Below, piece by piece: positions 54,632 through 62,992 of a stretch of 64,000 bases of DNA (positions are counted from its first letter, which is position 1; every line of letters starts with the position of its first letter). Origin of the DNA: CAZSLC01 sp964607675 (lineage in GTDB: Bacteria > Bacteroidota > Bacteroidia > Bacteroidales > UBA932); the NCBI GenBank assembly GCA_964607675.1, contig CAZSLC010000004.1, positions 38,646-102,645 on the forward strand, given 5' to 3'. A program made the translations under genes and the position numbers. The notes under the pieces are model-generated. The model ran no database searches, was not told the origin of the DNA, and saw nothing but the letters and a program-made list of their open reading frames with translations.

Positions 54632-55549
54632 TTATTTTTTTAGTGTTGGGGTTTGTCTTAAACCATAAATCTTTGAACTCCATGGAGAATAGGTCTTATC
54701 TGTATGATGCATTGTCACTATAAGGCTTTCATCATCGTGAGACTCATTTTCTTGTTGATATAAGTGTAGAGCCATGGCAATTGCAGCGAAAGATTCTGTA
54801 GAGGTCTCGGTAACATTGACTTTTTTAGATTCAGTTTTTGCTGCCGAACTTTTATCAGATTGTTTTTGAAGTTGTTTTATTGATAATTTTCCAGTACCCT
54901 TGAAAATAAAAGTAAGAATAACCAATGCCAAGAATACTACTGACATTGCAGTTAATGAGAGAATTCCTCCATATGGGTCGGTTCTTTTCATTATCATGCT
55001 TTTGGATTCTCCGTCGGTACCAGAGTTGTTGGTGCTTGGAGAGGTCCATGCTCTAAATTCCCAACCCTCTGTGGTGCCATCTTTGGCTCCAATACCGTCA
55101 TCCTTACGTCCGTAAGTTTTATTATCTTCTATACCAGCAGGTATGGTAATTCTATCAATGATGGTTCTTCCATCACTGCTTATGAATAGAATTTCATCTC
55201 CCTCTTTGATATTAAAATTAACGTGGAATGTCCCTCTAAAAGGTTGGTTGTCAGCCCAGAATAGGGTGTGCTGGCGAGGTTTAATTTTAGTTAATACGTC
55301 ACCCTTTGGAATGGGATATTTACGTAGGTTATTAGGGTCATTTGTGAGAAAACAGCCCCCTATATCAACTGTACCATAAGAAGTGTTGAAAAGCTCAATC
55401 CATGGATTGTGTTGACCAAAATCATCTTGAAAATCGGAAGTGTTGACTAACAAGAGTTCATTGATTCTCATATCTGATTGATTCTGAGCACTAAGGGTAA
55501 CTGCAAATAACAATAGACCAAATACGAATGTATATTTAATTTTATTCAT
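54632..55549 (-). CDS. oadG: OadG family subunit with N-terminal lamin-tail domain
   Basis: A 305-residue protein in the gamma-subunit slot of the operon. A signal-like segment covers residues 1-21. A lamin-tail (LTD) beta-sandwich follows at about 27-165: INELLLVNTSDFQDDFGQHNPWIELFN, then a GGCFLTND strand and DRITIPAG. A transmembrane helix at about 195-218 (LSLTAMSVVFLALVILTFIFKG) and a charged tail follow; these are the OadG part. Canonical OadG is under 100 residues, so this is a domain fusion, probably placing the LTD in the periplasm. The function of the LTD is unknown. Confidence 0.82.
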   Translation of the reverse strand: MNKIKYTFVFGLLLFAVTLSAQNQSDMRINELLLVNTSDFQDDFGQHNPWIELFNTSYGTVDIGGCFLTNDPNNLRKYPIPKGDVLTKIKPRQHTLFWADNQPFRGTFHVNFNIKEGDEILFISSDGRTIIDRITIPAGIEDNKTYGRKDDGIGAKDGTTEGWEFRAWTSPSTNNSGTDGESKSMIMKRTDPYGGILSLTAMSVVFLALVILTFIFKGTGKLSIKQLQKQSDKSSAAKTESKKVNVTETSTESFAAIAMALHLYQQENESHDDESLIVTMHHTDKTYSPWSSKIYGLRQTPTLKK

Positions 55550-55565
55550 TATATCTATTAATTAA

Positions 55566-57128
55566 TTACAATGGCAAATTGTCATGTTTTTTAGCAGGGT
55601 TGCTAAGTTTTTTAGTTGATAATTGTTCGAGAGCACGGATAACGCGGAAACGAGTGTTTCTTGGTTCGATAACATCATCAATATAGCCGTAACTTGCTGC
55701 TTTATAAGGGTTACAGAATAAATCATTGTATTCCTTCTTCTTGCTCTCAGCAATCTCATTTTTCTTAGCAGGATCTTCCTCTGCTTTAATTTCCTTTGCG
55801 TAAAGCACAGCAACTGCACCATCAGCACCCATAACTGCAATATTAGCAGTAGGCCATGCATAGTTGATATCGCCGCGCAGTTGTTTGCAACTCATAACTA
55901 TATGAGACCCACCATATGATTTGCGAAGTGTAACTGTAACTTTTGGAACAGTAGCTTCTCCATATGCATAAAGCAATTTTGCACCATGAAGAATAATACC
56001 GCCATATTCTTGTTGGCTCCCAGGGAGGAATCCTGGTACGTCAACTAATGTTACAATAGGAATATTGAATGCGTCGCAGAAACGAACAAATCTTGCCCCT
56101 TTTCTTGATGCGTTGATGTCTAATACCCCAGCAAGATGTTTAGGTTGGTTTGCAACAATACCTACAGATTTCCCGCCAAAGTGAGCAAATCCGACGATAA
56201 TGTTTTTTGCATAATCTTTGTGAATTTCAAAGAATTTCCCATCGTCAACTATTCCACCTATTACGCTATACATATCGTATGGAGCATTAGGATTGTCTGG
56301 AATAATCTCATTCAATGAGTCTTCTAATCTTTCAATAGGATCTTCAGTTGGGCAGAATGGAGGTTCTTCCATGTTGTTTTGAGGAATATAACCAAGCAAT
56401 TCTTTGATAACATTAATTGTATCTTCTTCTGTATCACAAGCAAAGTGGGCTACTCCGCTCTTAGAAGCGTGGACAGATGCTCCCCCTAAATCTTCTTGTG
56501 AAATAACCTCACCTGTAACGGATTTAACAACAGAAGGACCTGTCAAGAACATATAACTTGTCCCTTTTGTCATAATGTTGAAGTCTGTAAGTGCTGGTGA
56601 ATAAACTGCACCACCTGCACAAGGACCTAAAATTGCAGAGATTTGTGGGATAACTCCAGATGCCATGATGTTCCTTTGGAATATTTCAGCATAACCTGCA
56701 AGTGCATTTACACCCTCTTGGATACGAGCTCCACCAGAGTCGTTGAGACCAATGACAGGTGCACCCATTTTCATTGCTTGGTCCATGATTTTACAAATTT
56801 TCATAGCAAGAGTTTCAGAAAGAGATCCTCCGAATACTGTGAAATCTTGTGCAAATACATAAACTAATCTTCCATTTACTGTACCATATCCAGTAACAAC
56901 ACCATCTCCGAGGAATGTAGTTGCCTCCATACCAAAATTAGTACAACGATGTGTTACAAACATATCGAATTCTTCAAAACTACCTTCGTCGAGAAGTAGG
57001 TTGATTCTCTCACGTGCAGTATATTTACCTTTTTCGTGTTGAGAGTCAATTCTCTTTTGACCACCTCCAAGACGAGCTTTTTCGCGGAGCTTAATTAATG
57101 ATTTTACTTGTTCAAGCTGTTGGCTCAT
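55566..57128 (-). CDS. mmdA: Methylmalonyl-CoA decarboxylase alpha subunit (carboxyltransferase)
   Basis: A 520-residue carboxyltransferase that moves the carboxyl group of methylmalonyl-CoA to biotin, producing propionyl-CoA. The family signature is GGGQKRIDSQHEKGKYTARERI near the start. Later come LNDSGGARIQEGVNALAGY (oxyanion glycine loops), GPCAGGAVYSPALTDFNIM, GGASVHASKSGVAHFA, VDVPGFLPGSQQEYGGII and RKSYGGSHIVMSCKQL. It is very similar in layout to propionyl-CoA carboxylase beta; the neighbouring oadB and oadG favour the decarboxylase. Confidence 0.93.
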   Translation of the reverse strand: MSQQLEQVKSLIKLREKARLGGGQKRIDSQHEKGKYTARERINLLLDEGSFEEFDMFVTHRCTNFGMEATTFLGDGVVTGYGTVNGRLVYVFAQDFTVFGGSLSETLAMKICKIMDQAMKMGAPVIGLNDSGGARIQEGVNALAGYAEIFQRNIMASGVIPQISAILGPCAGGAVYSPALTDFNIMTKGTSYMFLTGPSVVKSVTGEVISQEDLGGASVHASKSGVAHFACDTEEDTINVIKELLGYIPQNNMEEPPFCPTEDPIERLEDSLNEIIPDNPNAPYDMYSVIGGIVDDGKFFEIHKDYAKNIIVGFAHFGGKSVGIVANQPKHLAGVLDINASRKGARFVRFCDAFNIPIVTLVDVPGFLPGSQQEYGGIILHGAKLLYAYGEATVPKVTVTLRKSYGGSHIVMSCKQLRGDINYAWPTANIAVMGADGAVAVLYAKEIKAEEDPAKKNEIAESKKKEYNDLFCNPYKAASYGYIDDVIEPRNTRFRVIRALEQLSTKKLSNPAKKHDNLPL

Positions 57129-57155
57129 AACTATATTGTTTTATAAATGAATAAT

Positions 57156-57569
57156 TTATTTGTTAGGATTTTCGCATAGTTCAGTTAATACTCCAAGTGT
57201 TGACTTTGGATGTAAAAATGCGATGTTTAGACCTTCAGCACCTTTTCTAGGGGCTTTGTCAATAGCTCTGATACCTTTTTCTACAGCTTCGTCAAGTGCA
57301 TTTTGTACGCCATTTTCAGTAGCAAATGCGATATGGTGAATCCCTTCACCTCTTTTTTCAATAAACCCTGCTATAGTTCCATCAGCAGATGTGCTCTCTA
57401 ATAGTTCTAATTTAGTTTGTCCTATTTTTAAAAATGCAGTTCTAACCTTTTGATCAGGCACCTCTTCTATTGAGTAACATTTTAGCCCAAGTACATTTTC
57501 ATAATATGGAAGTGCATCTTCAATAGATTTGACTGCGATACCAATGTGTTCAATATGTGATAATTTCAT
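57156..57569 (-). CDS. mce: Methylmalonyl-CoA epimerase
   Basis: A 137-residue glyoxalase-fold enzyme that interconverts (R)- and (S)-methylmalonyl-CoA. Metal ligands are recognisable: His8 in LSHIEHIGIAV, Gln52 region in KIGQTKLELLE, His77-78 in EGIHHIAFAT, and Glu in GVLTELCE near the end. It precedes mmdA by 27 bp and supplies the isomer the decarboxylase uses, which supports propionate formation or the reverse route. Confidence 0.94.
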   Translation of the reverse strand: MKLSHIEHIGIAVKSIEDALPYYENVLGLKCYSIEEVPDQKVRTAFLKIGQTKLELLESTSADGTIAGFIEKRGEGIHHIAFATENGVQNALDEAVEKGIRAIDKAPRKGAEGLNIAFLHPKSTLGVLTELCENPNK

Positions 57570-57602
57570 AATATATTTTTATTAAAAATTAGTATTTAGT
57601 GA

Positions 57603-58331
57603 TTATTCTGCTTGTGACATGGTATGATATACATTTTGTACATCATCATCATTCTCAATTTTTTCAATAAGTTTTTCAATTGCTTCTTTCTCTTCAGGAG
57701 GAAGAACTTTAAGCTCAACAGTTGGTATTCTTTCAAACGTAGCTGATTTTATCTCGAAACCATTGTCTTCAAGATATTTTTGAATAGCTCCAAATGATTC
57801 AAAAGCAGCATAGATGTTGATGAGATTGTCCTCTTCATCCATAAATACATCTTCAGCATCAAAATCGATTAGTTCAAGTTCAAGTTCTTCTATATCTATT
57901 GGCTTCTCTGTGGTAACTTTAAACACACATTTACGCTCAAACATAAAGTCAACGCTGCCTTGTGTCCCGAGGTTACCTCCGTGTTTTGTGAAATAACTCC
58001 TAATATTGGCAACTGTACGCATATTATTATCTGTTGCTGTCTCGATTAGAAAAGCTATTCCGTGAGGGCCAAATCCTTCATATACTATCTCTTTATAATC
58101 ACCTTGATCTTTTTCAATAGCCCTTTTTATTGCCCTCTCAATGTTATCTTTAGGCATGTTCTCACTACGAGCAGTTTGAATGATAGATCTTAGACGAGGA
58201 TTGTTATCTGGATCTGTACCACCTGCTTTTGCAGCAATAGTTATTTCTTTTCCTAATCTTGTAAATACGCGGGCCATATTTCCCCAGCGTTTGAACTTAC
58301 GTTCTTTTCTAAATTCAAAAGCTCTTCCCAT
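57603..58331 (-). CDS. yebC: YebC/PmpR family protein
   Basis: A 242-residue member of the YebC family, starting MGRAFEFRKERKFKRWGNMARVFTRLGKEI and continuing DNPRLRSIIQTARSENMPKDNIERAIKR, both strongly conserved. The middle has YEGFGPHGIAFLIE and NMRTVANIRS. Members were first described as transcription regulators, and more recently as factors relieving ribosome stalling at proline-rich stretches. It lies 33 bp upstream of mce and 12 bp after the TPR gene, possibly one transcript. Confidence 0.95.
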   Translation of the reverse strand: MGRAFEFRKERKFKRWGNMARVFTRLGKEITIAAKAGGTDPDNNPRLRSIIQTARSENMPKDNIERAIKRAIEKDQGDYKEIVYEGFGPHGIAFLIETATDNNMRTVANIRSYFTKHGGNLGTQGSVDFMFERKCVFKVTTEKPIDIEELELELIDFDAEDVFMDEEDNLINIYAAFESFGAIQKYLEDNGFEIKSATFERIPTVELKVLPPEEKEAIEKLIEKIENDDDVQNVYHTMSQAE

Positions 58332-58343
58332 AACTCACTACTA

Positions 58344-59027
58344 TTATTTATTAGCTGTTTTTACTCTTGATATATATTTGTCAATTTCGAATCCCTCAAG
58401 AGTTTGAGGATATTTATTTTTAATTATTTCATAATATTTGATAGCATCTGCATTCTTACCCATCTCTTCACATAATTGACCAGCCTTTAGGTAGTATGCT
58501 GCTGAAAAAGGATTGTCGGCATGCTTTGCAGCTTTAATGTAGTGGTCAAGTGCACTTTGGTTATTTTCAAGAATCACATATGCATCTCCTATGCAACTAA
58601 TGGCACGAGCCATTAGGATAACATCTTTTGTGTCGTATTTTTTTAGATAATCAATAGCTTTTTGGCCATTGCCAAGTTGAAGTTCGCAAATTCCAGCATA
58701 GAAATATACTGATTGACCAGCTTTATTGCCATATTCATCAATAATTTGGGTAAATCCTAAGGCATTCCCGTCACCATTCAACGCAGTCTCATAATTGCCA
58801 GCGCGGAAAAATTGCTCAGCAACAAACATTTGATTGACAGCTTCCTTTTTCTGTGGTCTAACAATGAAAAGAAAATATGCAACAATTAGCAGTGCTGCTA
58901 CCAAAACTGCACTTGTAGCAATAATTAATTTTTTAGTGTTGTTTTTAAAAAAAAGTTCAACTTTTGAAACGGCTTCCCCAACAGATTGGTTACGTTCCAT
59001 GTTTTGATTTTTAGATTTTTGTGCCAT
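58344..59027 (-). CDS. Membrane-anchored tetratricopeptide repeat protein
   Basis: A 227-residue protein with one transmembrane helix at about 35-55 (LIIATSAVLVAALLIVAYFLFIV). The rest holds at least four TPR-like helix pairs, for example SVYFYAGICELQLGNGQKAIDYLKKY and AAYYLKAGQLCEEMGKNADAIKYYEII. The architecture resembles YfgM, a helper of periplasmic folding. The partner is unknown. It is divergent from recF and has its own promoter. Confidence 0.85.
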   Translation of the reverse strand: MAQKSKNQNMERNQSVGEAVSKVELFFKNNTKKLIIATSAVLVAALLIVAYFLFIVRPQKKEAVNQMFVAEQFFRAGNYETALNGDGNALGFTQIIDEYGNKAGQSVYFYAGICELQLGNGQKAIDYLKKYDTKDVILMARAISCIGDAYVILENNQSALDHYIKAAKHADNPFSAAYYLKAGQLCEEMGKNADAIKYYEIIKNKYPQTLEGFEIDKYISRVKTANK

Positions 59028-59066
59028 TATAGTATTGATATTTATTTCATTACTTGATTTTAGGGC

Positions 59067-59075
59067 GCAAAGATA
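59067..59075 (-). promoter_or_regulatory. Putative -7 element for the TPR gene and genes behind it
   Basis: TATCTTTGC on the minus strand is an exact TAnnTTTG match 39 bp before the ATG. It may also serve yebC and the decarboxylase operon, since I see no other clear element until oadB. Confidence 0.55.
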
Positions 59076-59109
59076 ACAAAAACAAACGATACATAGCCAA
59101 ATTTTTAGT

Positions 59110-59118
59110 TACATTTGT
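59110..59118 (+). promoter_or_regulatory. Putative -7 element for recF
   Basis: TACATTTGT fits TAnnTTTG, 17 bp before the recF ATG, in the 108 bp gap behind the divergent TPR gene. Confidence 0.55.
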
Positions 59119-59135
59119 AATAAATTATTAACAAA

Positions 59136-60236
59136 ATGTTTCTCAAGAGGATAATACTAACTGATTTTAAAAATATATCTTCAACAGATTTAAAGTTCTC
59201 TCCCAAAATCAACTCTATTTATGGTGACAATGGCGTTGGAAAGACTAATTTGTTAGATGCAATATATTATCTCTCAATGACAAAGAGCTTTTTTCTTACT
59301 ACTGATCAATATGTAGTTAAACATGACAGTTTAAAAGCGACTCTGTTTGGTTCATATTCCCTTTGCGAAGATGACACAGAAGACTCTATAGCTATATCGT
59401 TAGAGATAAATGGGAAAAAAGTGGTGAAAAGAAATGGAAAGAATTATTCCAAATTTTCACAACATATAGGACTAATACCAATTGTTATTGTATCCCCCTC
59501 AGATATCAATTTGATAAATAGCACAGGGGAGGAGAGAAGAAGGTTTTTAAACTTCATTTTGTCTCAGATAGATAGCGAGTATTTAAAAAAACTGCAATCT
59601 TATAACAGACTTCTCGCTCAAAGAAATTCTTTGCTAAAAAAGGAAAGTATTGACACTAATTTAATAACAGTTATCTCTGACCAACTCTCTATTTACGCAC
59701 AATATATCTATGAGAAACGCTCACACCTTGTTGAACTGCTAAATGAAAGTGTGATGGATTACTACTCCCCGATATCGGGAAACAGAGAGAGTGTCTCGAT
59801 GGAGTATGTCTCTGACCTAAAAAGAAATTCAATGTCAGATTTGTTAAATAAATATTATCAGAGGGATGTTATGTTCAAATATACGACCGTAGGTATTCAG
59901 AGAGATGACATAAATTTTATGATGGATTCTCATCTGATGAAAAAGTGTGCCTCGCAGGGGCAGCAGAAAAGCTTCTTAATATCCCTTAAACTTGCTCAAT
60001 TTGCATTGACAAAAAAGATAATGGGAGTTTCACCAATTCTTCTCCTTGACGATCTTTTTGACAAACTTGATCTGAAAAGGGTGAAGTATTTAATGGAATT
60101 GGTTTCAAGTGATAATTTTGGACAAATATTTATAACTGATAGTGATAGAGAAAGGGTAAGAAGTGTTCTTTATCCATTTGATCAAAGTGCTTTTTTTGTT
60201 GTCAAAGATGGAGCTATAACACATGAGGAACATTAG
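59136..60236 (+). CDS. recF: DNA replication/repair protein RecF
   Basis: An SMC-like ATPase (366 residues) that helps load RecA at gaps. Walker A is YGDNGVGKTNLLDAIYYLS at residues 29-47, the ABC signature region is KKCASQGQQKSFLISLKLAQ, and Walker B is ILLLDDLFDKLD with the D-loop following. The start LKRIILTDFKNI is canonical. It is followed 3 bp later by DUF721, a common arrangement. Confidence 0.95.
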   Translation: MFLKRIILTDFKNISSTDLKFSPKINSIYGDNGVGKTNLLDAIYYLSMTKSFFLTTDQYVVKHDSLKATLFGSYSLCEDDTEDSIAISLEINGKKVVKRNGKNYSKFSQHIGLIPIVIVSPSDINLINSTGEERRRFLNFILSQIDSEYLKKLQSYNRLLAQRNSLLKKESIDTNLITVISDQLSIYAQYIYEKRSHLVELLNESVMDYYSPISGNRESVSMEYVSDLKRNSMSDLLNKYYQRDVMFKYTTVGIQRDDINFMMDSHLMKKCASQGQQKSFLISLKLAQFALTKKIMGVSPILLLDDLFDKLDLKRVKYLMELVSSDNFGQIFITDSDRERVRSVLYPFDQSAFFVVKDGAITHEEH

Positions 60237-60239
60237 ATT

Positions 60240-60530
60240 ATGGAGAGAGAAAACGAAAATCAAATAGGGGTCCTTATAGAAAAAATCCTTTCAAGTAGTG
60301 GATTACAATATCGACTTGATTTGTTAGATCTCTTTCAAGCGTGGAACGACAATGTCGGAAATGACGTGGCTCAATCAACTACAAATAAATTTTTTAAAGA
60401 TGGAATTCTTTTTTGTACTATTTCTTCCTCCCTTGTACGTAATCGCCTCTATTTTCAATTAGATAATATTAAGAACTCGATGAATAAACAACTTGGTTCT
60501 GATAAGATAAAAAAAATAGTATTGAAATGA
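60240..60530 (+). CDS. DUF721 (DciA-like) family protein
   Basis: A 96-residue DUF721 protein with WNDNVGNDVAQSTTNKFFKDGILFCTISSSLVRNRLYF, the conserved core. The family includes DciA, which loads the replicative helicase DnaB in many bacteria. This short form lacks an extended tail. It is next to recF and overlaps pdxB by 4 bp (ATGA). Confidence 0.87.
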   Translation: MERENENQIGVLIEKILSSSGLQYRLDLLDLFQAWNDNVGNDVAQSTTNKFFKDGILFCTISSSLVRNRLYFQLDNIKNSMNKQLGSDKIKKIVLK

Positions 60531-61558
60531 GAGTAGTGGCTGATATTGATATTCCCTTTTTGAAGGGTGTACTTGAGCCTTATTGTGAAGTGAAATATCT
60601 TAAGGGAAAAGAGATCACAAATAAAGAGATATCTGATGCCGATGCTATTCTCGTCAGGACAAGGACAAGATGCGATAAGGAGTTGCTTGAAGGGACAAAT
60701 GTTCGTTTTATTGCCTCGGCAACTATCGGTACTGATCATATAGATTTGCCCTATTTGAAGAAAAAATCAATTAATTTTTCAAATGCCCCTGGGTGCAACG
60801 CTGGTGGAGTGATGCAGTATGTTTTTACTTCGTTGTTCGCCGTTGCACAGAAAAAAGAGATTGATTTAAAAAATAAAACAATTGGTGTAATAGGGGTAGG
60901 AAACACAGGTGGCAGAGTTGCCAATTTGGGGGAAAAATTGGGATTCAGAGTGCTCAGAAATGACCCACCTAAAGCAGCGTTGGGTGGAGATTCAAGTTCC
61001 TATTGTTCCATTGATTATTTGTTGACGCACAGCGATATCATTACTTGCCATGTTCCCCTTGATGAGACAACATTTCATTTAGCAAATTCCCATTTTTTTT
61101 CAAAAATGAAGAGAAATACAATTTTCATCAACGCCTCAAGGGGAGAGGTGGTGGAGGATGGAGCCCTGTTGGCAGCGGACCTCAAAGCATTGATACTCGA
61201 TGTCTGGAATGGAGAGCCAAGTAACATTTCAGAGGAACTTATCAATAAATCAGATATAGCAACCCCCCATATTGCAGGGTATTCCTATGAAGGGAAAATA
61301 AATGGAACAAAGATGATTGTCAGATCATTTGCTGAGTATTTTAGAATCAGTCAACTTTATGATTTTTCTCCTGCAATGTCTCCAACCCCTGCGATCGAAT
61401 TGGACGCAGAGTACGATATTGATAATCTTGCTGAAAGATTTTTGAAATTATTTCCAATATTTCAGTTAGATTTACAATTGAGAAACAATCCCCTTAATTT
61501 TGAAAAAATACGTTCTGAATATAAATACAGAAGAGAATTTACATATCACCATGGATAA
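60527..61558 (+). CDS. pdxB: 4-phosphoerythronate dehydrogenase
   Basis: A D-2-hydroxyacid dehydrogenase (343 residues) of the DXP-dependent vitamin B6 pathway. It begins MRVVADIDIPFL, has FIASATIGTDHIDL, NAPGCNAGGVMQYV, the NAD motif VIGVGNTGGRVA, FINASRGEVV and LDVWNGEP, and the catalytic His in TPHIAGYSYEGK. The PdxB-specific C-terminal dimerisation domain follows. The pathway partner pdxA is at 15677. It overlaps DUF4301 by 8 bp. Confidence 0.94.
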   Translation: MRVVADIDIPFLKGVLEPYCEVKYLKGKEITNKEISDADAILVRTRTRCDKELLEGTNVRFIASATIGTDHIDLPYLKKKSINFSNAPGCNAGGVMQYVFTSLFAVAQKKEIDLKNKTIGVIGVGNTGGRVANLGEKLGFRVLRNDPPKAALGGDSSSYCSIDYLLTHSDIITCHVPLDETTFHLANSHFFSKMKRNTIFINASRGEVVEDGALLAADLKALILDVWNGEPSNISEELINKSDIATPHIAGYSYEGKINGTKMIVRSFAEYFRISQLYDFSPAMSPTPAIELDAEYDIDNLAERFLKLFPIFQLDLQLRNNPLNFEKIRSEYKYRREFTYHHG

Positions 61559-62990
61559 ATTAGTTCAAAAACAAATTGACTATTACAAGAGAGGATTCCC
61601 TTTCTTGGATGTAATTGCCCCTGCTACCCCATCAAAAGGGATATTGCTATTGGATGAGTCCTCTCAAAATGAGGTAATTGAAAAATATCTATCCTTCGCG
61701 AAGAAGCATAAAATTGTTAAATTTGTTCCAGCTTCAGGAGCTGCTTCGAGAATGTTCAAGGATCTCTTTGAGGGGAGAGAAATATTGGAGAGGGGTGAGA
61801 GGCTTCGATCTGATTCTCCAGCTCTCATGTTCATTAATTCTATACATAAGTTCCCGTTTTATGATTCAAGCTTTAGAGATCTTCCCCAACTGGAGATTTT
61901 AAATAAAGTACTTGATGAGACTGGCCTTAATTATGGATCCCTTCCAAAAGGATGTATTCAATTTCATCGCTATGAAGATGAAGTGCGCACTGCATTTGAA
62001 GAGCATCTCGTAGAGGGGGCCATGTATGCCATTTGCAGTGGTGATATTGTGAATATTCATTTTACTGTTTCCCCTGAGCATTTAGATTCATTCAAGAAGA
62101 TTCTTATTTCGGTACAAGATAAATATCAAAAAAGATTTAAATGCAAATATGAAATTTCCTTTTCGGAACAAGATCCATCAACAGATATAATAGCTGTGAA
62201 TGAGGATAATACCCCATTTTTGAAAGATGATGGAACTCCGCTATTCAGACCTGGCGGACATGGCGCATTGTTGCACAATTTGAACGCTATAGATGGTGAC
62301 ATTATTTTTTTGAAAAACATTGACAATGTTGTCAATCAAAAATATATCAATGAGACGGTGAGGTGGAAACAGATCATATCTGGGGTTTTGATTAGAGCTA
62401 AAGAGAGGGTAGATCATTATCTTGAAGAGCTGGACAAGCAAAATGTATCAAATTCTCCATCTGAAAAATTAAATAGTGATATCATCTCATTTTTGGATGA
62501 GACATTTTCTATAACCATTCCGAAAATCCCTCAGGAGCTTCTCCCACTTTATCTCCATGCTAAATTGAACAGACCTATCAGGGTGTGTGGAATGGTTAAG
62601 AATGAGGGAGAGCCTGGAGGTGGACCATTTATAGTTTATGACGGTGACGGATCTACCTCTCTTCAAATCCTTGAATCTGCACAATTAGATCACACTCTCA
62701 CTGAAACAGCAAATCTTCTTTCAGTTGCAACACACTTCAATCCTGTTGATATTGTTTGTTCTACCACTAACTATAAAGGGGAAAAATTTGATCTAAATAA
62801 ATATGTTGATGAATCTACTGGTTTTATCAGTTCCAAATCTTACCAAGGACGCAAATTAAAAGCCCAGGAACTTCCTGGGCTTTGGAATGGCTCTATGAGT
62901 AATTGGAACACTATTTTTGTTGAGACTCCTTTAATTACTTTTAATCCTGTTAAAACAATATTGGATTTATTGAGGAAGGAGCATCAATAG
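61551..62990 (+). CDS. DUF4301 family protein
   Basis: A 479-residue protein of the DUF4301 family, found mainly in Bacteroidota, function unknown. The ATG at 61551 gives MDKLVQKQIDYYKRG; the longer upstream in-frame start would lie inside pdxB. Recognisable parts are IVKFVPASGAASRMFKDL (nucleotidyltransferase-like loop), LPKGCIQFHRYEDEVRTAFEEHL, LFRPGGHGALLHNLNAID, PIRVCGMVKNEGEPGGGPF and LKAQELPGLWNGSMSNWNTIFVE. The PASGAASRM and GGHGALL motifs resemble sugar-nucleotidyltransferases, so an NDP-sugar-related role is possible but unproven. Confidence 0.85.
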   Translation: MDKLVQKQIDYYKRGFPFLDVIAPATPSKGILLLDESSQNEVIEKYLSFAKKHKIVKFVPASGAASRMFKDLFEGREILERGERLRSDSPALMFINSIHKFPFYDSSFRDLPQLEILNKVLDETGLNYGSLPKGCIQFHRYEDEVRTAFEEHLVEGAMYAICSGDIVNIHFTVSPEHLDSFKKILISVQDKYQKRFKCKYEISFSEQDPSTDIIAVNEDNTPFLKDDGTPLFRPGGHGALLHNLNAIDGDIIFLKNIDNVVNQKYINETVRWKQIISGVLIRAKERVDHYLEELDKQNVSNSPSEKLNSDIISFLDETFSITIPKIPQELLPLYLHAKLNRPIRVCGMVKNEGEPGGGPFIVYDGDGSTSLQILESAQLDHTLTETANLLSVATHFNPVDIVCSTTNYKGEKFDLNKYVDESTGFISSKSYQGRKLKAQELPGLWNGSMSNWNTIFVETPLITFNPVKTILDLLRKEHQ

Positions 62991-62992
62991 CA

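Noticed and set aside
54632..55549. Lamin-tail domain as evidence of eukaryotic transfer or contamination
   Set aside because: LTDs are common in bacteria, and this one is joined to a bacterial OadG helix in a coherent operon.
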